18,268 nt of DNA from JBBSHE01 sp038253325. GTDB lineage: Bacteria; Actinomycetota; Actinomycetes; Propionibacteriales; Nocardioidaceae. The position numbers and the translations under genes were made by a program. The stretch is from the NCBI GenBank assembly GCA_038253325.1, contig JBBSHE010000053.1:1-18268 (forward strand), given 5' to 3'. Below, in pieces: positions 14,498 through 18,268 of this stretch (positions are counted from its first letter, which is position 1; every line of letters begins with the position of its first letter). Under the pieces are notes generated by a model that saw nothing but the letters and a program-made list of their open reading frames with translations, was not told the DNA's origin and made no database searches.

Positions 14498-15413
14498 CAG
14501 TGGCAGGACCCGCGCGACGCTGACGGCGTCGTTCGACGCCGAGCCCGGCGCGAGCAAGTCCGACCCCATCCTGGTCGCCGACAAGATCAAGCGGACGTTC
14601 GGCGGTCTCGTCGCCGTCGACGTCAGCCACGTCGAGATCCAACGCGGACTCATCACCGCGCTGATCGGCCCGAACGGAGCCGGCAAGACTACGTTCTTCA
14701 ACGCGCTCACCGGTTTCGACCAGCCGGACGAGGGAACCTGGTCGTTCAACGGAAACGACCTGGGCGACATCGCCGCGTACAAGGTGGCCCGGATGGGAAT
14801 GGTCCGTACGTTCCAGCTCACGAAGGTGCTGTCCCGGCTGACCGTGATGGAGAACATGCGACTTGGTCCGACCGGTCAGTCGGGTGAACGGCTGTGGAAC
14901 GCGATGCTCCGCCCGATCTGGCGCAGCCAGGAGAAGGCGAACACCGCGCGGGCGATGGAGCTGCTCGCGCGGTTCAACCTCGACGCCAAGAAGGACGACT
15001 TCGCCGGGTCGTTGTCCGGCGGTCAGCGAAAGCTGCTCGAGATGGCACGTGCCCTGATGGTCGAGCCTGAGCTGATCATGCTCGACGAGCCGATGGCGGG
15101 CGTGAACCCAGCTCTCAAGCAGTCGCTCCTCGGGCACGTCAAGTCGTTGCGCGAGGACGGCATGACGGTCCTGTTCGTCGAGCACGACATGGACATGGTC
15201 CGCGACATCTCCGACTGGGTGCTGGTGATGGCCCAGGGCCAGCTGATTGCCGAGGGTCCACCCGACGCGGTGATGGGAGACCAGCACGTCATCGACGCGT
15301 ACCTCGGCGCTCACCACGACGCCGCGCTGACCTTCGAGGAGGAAGAGCGGATCCTCGCCGAGGCGCGTCAGGCTTCGGGAGACTCCGTCTCGGCGGGAGA
15401 CGAAAGCAGATGA
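14484..15413 (+). CDS. livG: branched-chain amino acid-type ABC transporter ATP-binding protein LivG
   Basis: A 309-residue ATPase powering the LivHM channel from the cytoplasmic face. Walker A is GPNGAGKTT at about 62-70, the Q-loop is in RTFQLTKV near 111, the signature is LSGGQ at about 177-181, Walker B is ELIMLDEP at about 196-203, and the switch histidine is in FVEHDMDM near 234. The GVNPAL segment after Walker B is characteristic of LivG. I chose TTG 14484 because AGGGAG lies 7 bases upstream inside livM. GTG 14463 is an in-frame alternative giving 316 aa. About 25 hydrophilic residues precede the ABC fold, and a 30-residue acidic tail (FEEEERILAEARQ) follows it. The stop overlaps the livF start in an ATGA. 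Confidence 0.95.
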   Translation: MTTADSGRTRATLTASFDAEPGASKSDPILVADKIKRTFGGLVAVDVSHVEIQRGLITALIGPNGAGKTTFFNALTGFDQPDEGTWSFNGNDLGDIAAYKVARMGMVRTFQLTKVLSRLTVMENMRLGPTGQSGERLWNAMLRPIWRSQEKANTARAMELLARFNLDAKKDDFAGSLSGGQRKLLEMARALMVEPELIMLDEPMAGVNPALKQSLLGHVKSLREDGMTVLFVEHDMDMVRDISDWVLVMAQGQLIAEGPPDAVMGDQHVIDAYLGAHHDAALTFEEEERILAEARQASGDSVSAGDESR

Positions 15414-16258
15414 ACGTCACGCCCACGCCCGAGGAAGCCCCGCCCCAAGAGAAGCCGGCCGACCAAGGTTTGGCCGAGCAGAACCAGCCTGCTGAGAAGC
15501 AACCGGCCGAGGGCCGACGGAAGGCTGAATCGAACACGCAGGTCGTGCTGCGCGCCGACGGACTGATCGCCGGCTACCTGCCGGGCGTCGACATTCTCAA
15601 CGGAGCCGACGTCCACTGCGACGAAGGCGAACTCGTCGGCATCATCGGTCCCAACGGCGCGGGGAAGTCCACCCTGCTCAAGGCACTCTTCGGCTTGGTC
15701 AAGATCCGCGTCGGCTCCGTCCACCTGCGCGACCGCGACGTCACGAACTGGCGTGCTGACAAGCTGGTGGCGAACGGTATCGGGTTCGTCCCCCAGACGA
15801 ACAACGTGTTTCCCTCGCTCACGATCTCCGAGAACCTCGAGATGGGGACCTACCAGAAGCCGCGGACATTCCGCGAGCGTTTCGACTTCGTCGCCGGGCT
15901 GTTCCCCACCCTTGCCGACCGGCGTAACCAGCGCGCCGGCTCGTTGTCCGGCGGAGAGCGGCAGATGGTGGCCATGGGCCGGGCCCTGATGATGGACCCG
16001 TCCGTGCTCCTGCTCGACGAGCCGTCAGCCGGGCTCTCGCCTGCGTTGCAGGACGAGGTCTTCGTGCAGACCAAGCGCATCAACGCAGCCGGTGTCTCCG
16101 TGATCATGGTCGAGCAGAATGCTCGCCGCTGTCTCCAGATCTGCGACCGTGGCTATGTCCTCGACCAGGGCCGCAACGCGTACACCGCCAGCGGCAAAGA
16201 CCTGATCAACGACCCGAAGGTCATCGAGCTCTATCTCGGTACGCTCGCCAAGGCCTGA
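15410..16258 (+). CDS. livF: branched-chain amino acid-type ABC transporter ATP-binding protein LivF
   Basis: A 282-residue ATPase, the second nucleotide-binding subunit of the importer. Walker A is GPNGAGKST (about 80-88), the Q-loop is FVPQTNNVFPSLT, the signature is LSGGE (LivF members commonly have E here), Walker B is SVLLLDEPSAGLSP, and the switch region is IMVEQNARR with glutamine in place of histidine, typical of LivF. The first 42 residues are unusual: a Pro/Glu/Gln/Ala-rich, probably disordered extension (EEAPPQEKPADQGLAEQNQP) absent from standard LivF of about 235-240 aa. The start is fixed by the ATGA overlap with livG and an upstream GGGAG. Last gene of the operon, followed at 11 bp by a strong stem-loop terminator. 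Confidence 0.95.
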   Translation: MNVTPTPEEAPPQEKPADQGLAEQNQPAEKQPAEGRRKAESNTQVVLRADGLIAGYLPGVDILNGADVHCDEGELVGIIGPNGAGKSTLLKALFGLVKIRVGSVHLRDRDVTNWRADKLVANGIGFVPQTNNVFPSLTISENLEMGTYQKPRTFRERFDFVAGLFPTLADRRNQRAGSLSGGERQMVAMGRALMMDPSVLLLDEPSAGLSPALQDEVFVQTKRINAAGVSVIMVEQNARRCLQICDRGYVLDQGRNAYTASGKDLINDPKVIELYLGTLAKA

Positions 16259-16269
16259 GCAGGAAACGA

Positions 16270-16304
16270 CGAGGGCCCCGGATCGCGCAGATCCGGGGCC
16301 CTCG
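16270..16304. terminator. strong hairpin, bidirectional terminator between livF and the binding-protein gene
   Basis: Perfect 15-bp arms CGAGGGCCCCGGATC (16270-16284) and GATCCGGGGCCCTCG (16290-16304) with a 5-base loop. On plus it is followed by GTCGTCTTCTCC and on minus by TCGTTTCC, so there is a modest T-rich tract each way. It fills the 68-bp gap between the two convergent stop codons and can serve both. Confidence 0.9.
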
Positions 16305-16326
16305 GTCGTCTTCTCCAAGGCTCGTC

Positions 16327-17631
16327 CTACTGGACGACACCCAGGACGTACTTCAGGTTCGTGTACTTGTTGTCGGCGTTGTACTTGAAGATGCCGATGG
16401 TCGCCTTGGACGGGCTACCCGTGGGGTTCAGGTCACACGGACCGGAGACTCCCTCGTAGTCGATGTCCGTACCGGCCTTGAGCAGTTTCACGCAGTCGGC
16501 GTACGTCGAGCACTTCGTGCCGCCGCTCGATATCTTGATCAGCTGCGACGCGATCGCCTTGCCGTTATCGGACTTGGCCGCCGTCGCCGCGAGGGCCGAC
16601 ATGACCGTCGCGTCGTACGACTCCGGCCCGTAGGTGAAGTCCTTCAGCTTGGGATTCACCGACAGCAGCCGCTTCTTGAAGTCGTTCTTGAGCTGGGCAC
16701 CCGGGTAAGTCGCCTCGACTCCGGTCAGCGTTCCCTTCGAGAAGTCGCTGGAGTAGTCAGCGGTGTTCCCGTCGACGAAGTACATCTTCACGTTCTTCGG
16801 GGTGACACCGGCGGCGATCAGCGCCGGGATGATCTTCGTCGTCTCGTTGAAGGCGATCAGCACGAGCGCATCAGGCTTTGCTGCCGCGATCTTGCTGGCC
16901 TCAGCAGTGAACTGCTGTGCGTCCGGGTTGTACTGCACCTGGGCGACGACGTTCGCACCTTGCGCCTTGACGGTCTTGGAGACCTGACCGGCCAGCGCCG
17001 TTCCGTAAGAGTCCTGGCGGTTGAGGATCGCGACGTCCTGCGCGCCGTTCTGCACGACCAGGTTGCCCATCACGGCACCCTGCAGGACGTCGGAGGGAGC
17101 ATCGCGGAAGTAAAGACCCTTGTCCGGGTAGGTGTCGAACGCCGTCGACGTGTTGGCCGGCGAGAACATGACCACGCCTGCGTTGACGATCTTGTCGATC
17201 ACGCTGAGCGAGACGCTGGACGATGCCGCACCAACGATGACATCGGCCTTTGCGTTGAGGAGCTTGTCGACCGACGCCGGGCCGATGTTCGGTGTCAGGT
17301 CGCCCGAATCGGCCTTCGACTGCTGCACCGGCTTACCGAGAACGCCACCTGCAGCGTTGATGTCCTTGACCCCGAGGTCGACGCCGGCGAACTCCGGTGG
17401 GCCCAGGAATGCGAGGTCGCCGGTCTGCGGCAAGAACGTGCCGATGGTGAGGGTGCCGTTGCCGGCCGGTTGCGAGCCGGTTGTCGTCGGCGAGGACGAC
17501 GAGCTACCGCCACCCCCCGGGCTAGGGCTGGGCTTGGGCTTGTTCGAGCTGCTGCTTCCGCACGCCGCGAGTGTAAGCACCGCGGCCGCCGATACCGCGG
17601 CGAACCGAAGTGCACGCTTGTGACGGATCAT
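16327..17631 (-). CDS. lipid-anchored substrate-binding protein of the branched-chain amino acid ABC transporter
   Basis: A 434-residue Leu/Ile/Val-type periplasmic-binding-fold receptor (Peripla_BP_6 class). ATG 17631 follows GGAGG by 4 bases; an in-frame ATG 21 bases upstream is less likely. The lipoprotein signal is MIRHKRALRFAAVSAAAVLTLAAC, with lipobox LAAC and the lipidated cysteine at residue 24. A Ser/Pro/Gly/Thr-rich linker spans about 25-65. The binding domain then begins with LTIGTFLPQTGDLAFLGPPEFAGVDLGVKDINAAGG, as in LivK-like proteins. Two cysteines in the sequence KCSTYADC near the C-terminus could form a disulphide outside the cell, and a further cysteine follows in SGPCDL. 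It is transcribed opposite to livHMGF and converges on it, so receptor and translocator levels can be set independently. Ligand specificity is inferred only from family. Confidence 0.93.
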   Translation of the reverse strand: MIRHKRALRFAAVSAAAVLTLAACGSSSSNKPKPSPSPGGGGSSSSSPTTTGSQPAGNGTLTIGTFLPQTGDLAFLGPPEFAGVDLGVKDINAAGGVLGKPVQQSKADSGDLTPNIGPASVDKLLNAKADVIVGAASSSVSLSVIDKIVNAGVVMFSPANTSTAFDTYPDKGLYFRDAPSDVLQGAVMGNLVVQNGAQDVAILNRQDSYGTALAGQVSKTVKAQGANVVAQVQYNPDAQQFTAEASKIAAAKPDALVLIAFNETTKIIPALIAAGVTPKNVKMYFVDGNTADYSSDFSKGTLTGVEATYPGAQLKNDFKKRLLSVNPKLKDFTYGPESYDATVMSALAATAAKSDNGKAIASQLIKISSGGTKCSTYADCVKLLKAGTDIDYEGVSGPCDLNPTGSPSKATIGIFKYNADNKYTNLKYVLGVVQ

Positions 17632-17691
17632 TGATCCTCCGTTGGGAGTCATGGCCGAGAGTCCCTCTCGACGTCTGCTGAGATAGGGAGC

Positions 17692-17697
17692 AATCTA
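17692..17697 (-). promoter_or_regulatory. -10-like element for the binding-protein gene
   Basis: Minus-strand TAGATT about 60 bp before the start codon, giving a leader near 55 nt that carries GGAGG. There is no recognisable -35 at 16-18 bp. Confidence 0.3.
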
Positions 17698-17739
17698 GTC
17701 CCTACGGCGGAGAAGGGCAGTATTGAGACGTCGGCGTTG

Positions 17740-18088
17740 TCATTCCGTGACATCGACACCGTGGCTCACGACGCCGTCCGAGACCTGGCGGATCGACAGT
17801 CGGAGGTCCATCGCGGTCTTCTGGGTCCAGCGGAATGCCTCCGGCTCACGGAGCTCCAGCTGCTGCTGAAAGATGCCCTTGGCTCGGTCCAGCGCCTTGC
17901 GGGCCTCGAGCTCTTCCGTGAGGTTGCTCACCTCGGAGTCCAGCCGCCGGATCTCCTGGAACCGCGACACCGTCAGCGGCCTGCGCGACCACGTCGTACC
18001 GCTCCTCCGCGAGCATCTCGGCGAGATCGAGGCGGATCAGCGCCTCGTCCTCGGCGATCACGACCCGCCTGCGTACACCCGTCGACAC
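17740..18088 (-). pseudogene. ANTAR-domain response regulator (pdtaR-like), disrupted by internal deletion and frameshift
   Basis: The 5' part, from GTG 18088, encodes the start of a receiver domain: RRVVIAEDEALIRLDLAEM, with the acidic pocket ED, through YDVVAQAADG. At about 17970 the reading frame changes. The minus frame 17970-17740 then continues with the helix linker SRFQEIRRLDSEVSNLTEEL and a full ANTAR RNA-binding domain (ARKALDRAKGIF, EPEAFRWTQKTAMDLRLSI). Compared from memory with M. tuberculosis PdtaR (Rv1626, 205 aa), roughly 80 residues are missing at the junction. The lost part includes the phospho-acceptor aspartate (DVKMP region) and the conserved receiver lysine. An intact protein would be a two-component antiterminator binding paired RNA hairpins. 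Either a real deletion or an assembly error is possible. A 76-residue ANTAR-only protein from GTG 17970 could still be made. Confidence 0.85.
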
Positions 18089-18095
18089 AGGGAGC

Positions 18096-18105
18096 AGATT
18101 ACTGT
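18096..18105. promoter_or_regulatory. bidirectional promoter core between the ANTAR regulator and the lipoprotein gene
   Basis: AGATTACTGT holds TACTGT on plus (18100-18105) and TAATCT on minus (18101-18096), sharing a central TA. The plus GTG (18112) lies 6 bases from its -10 and the minus GTG (18088) lies 7 bases from its own, so both starts look leaderless. It is the same layout as at 9924-9933. Confidence 0.5.
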
Positions 18106-18111
18106 TTCAGG

Positions 18112-18268
18112 GTGCGCCGCCTGAACCGTGTCTGCCAGCTGGTCGTGGTGTCGATCGTGGTCGCCGGATGCTCGTCGGGGGCGGCCCCGCCCCCCCCAAC
18201 AGCCCCCCCGACCCCCCCCCCGCCCCGCCCAGGGGCGGGCCCGGTCAACCAGCCCCCCACCCACCAGG
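18112..18268 (+). CDS. putative lipoprotein with proline-rich linker, 3'-truncated by window edge
   Basis: Fifty-two codons are visible from GTG 18112. The start RRLNRVCQLVVVSIVVAGC is a lipoprotein signal peptide: basic n-region, hydrophobic core, lipobox VAGC with the lipidated cysteine at residue 20. SSGAA and a Pro/Thr-rich run (PPPPTAPPTPPPP) follow, then RPGAGPVNQPPTHQ up to the window end. Such linkers are common between the membrane anchor and a surface domain in actinobacteria, as in the binding protein at 16327-17631; the functional domain lies beyond the window. The frame stays open through long C-runs (up to ten), so either the linker is real or the sequence here is unreliable. 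It diverges from the ANTAR pseudogene across 23 bp. Confidence 0.6.
   Translation, partial: MRRLNRVCQLVVVSIVVAGCSSGAAPPPPTAPPTPPPPRPGAGPVNQPPTHQ

Noticed and set aside
1..18268. Search for tRNA or rRNA genes, insertion sequences, integrases, toxin-antitoxin pairs or defence genes
   Set aside because: None seen: no transposase or recombinase motifs, no target-site duplications, no tRNA-like clover arms, and all long coding frames are assigned to ordinary families.

Overview
High-GC actinobacterial chromosome segment. The G/C-biased third codon positions, GTG/TTG starts and several apparently leaderless genes fit the Actinomycetota. The order ANTAR regulator, polA, rpsA, coaE (all minus strand) matches the conserved neighbourhood known in Mycobacterium tuberculosis (Rv1626 pdtaR, Rv1629 polA, Rv1630 rpsA, Rv1631 coaE). 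The family content looks closest to Nocardioidaceae/Propionibacteriales, but that placement is inference.

Layout. (1) Positions 3-1976 hold the C-terminal part of a large LuxR/MalT-type (LAL) regulator whose ATPase domain lies upstream of the window, followed by a group-2-like sigma-70 factor (2185-3165). (2) The housekeeping block is coaE, rpsA and polA on the minus strand. It is interrupted by a possible 59-residue membrane peptide (3874-4050), a short tandem repeat (4068-4147), and a plus-strand polysaccharide-flippase-like gene whose frame runs 157 bp into the 3' end of polA. (3) A divergent hotdog thioesterase faces polA across a compact bidirectional promoter. A convergent GNAT acetyltransferase and a divergent DUF554 membrane protein follow. 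(4) A branched-chain-amino-acid-type ABC importer operon, livH-livM-livG-livF (12087-16258), is tightly coupled by overlaps or very short gaps. It converges through a perfect 15-bp stem terminator on its presumed lipoprotein binding protein (16327-17631, minus). (5) The right end carries a pdtaR-like ANTAR response regulator broken by an internal deletion and frameshift, diverging from the start of a proline-rich lipoprotein cut by the window edge.

Functionally, the right half is an amino-acid (or similar small-solute) uptake module: lipid-anchored receptor, two permeases and two ATPases. The LivH subunit is unusual in carrying a signal peptide and an extracytoplasmic beta-sandwich-like domain. 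The left and middle parts are replication, translation and CoA housekeeping plus two transcriptional regulators.

I see no convincing novel defence or mobile system, no CRISPR array, and no tRNA or rRNA. The points most worth a second look are the secreted N-terminal domain fused to LivH, the damaged ANTAR regulator, and two divergent loci built on the same head-to-head -10 design (AnnnTAnnnT) with both genes apparently leaderless.
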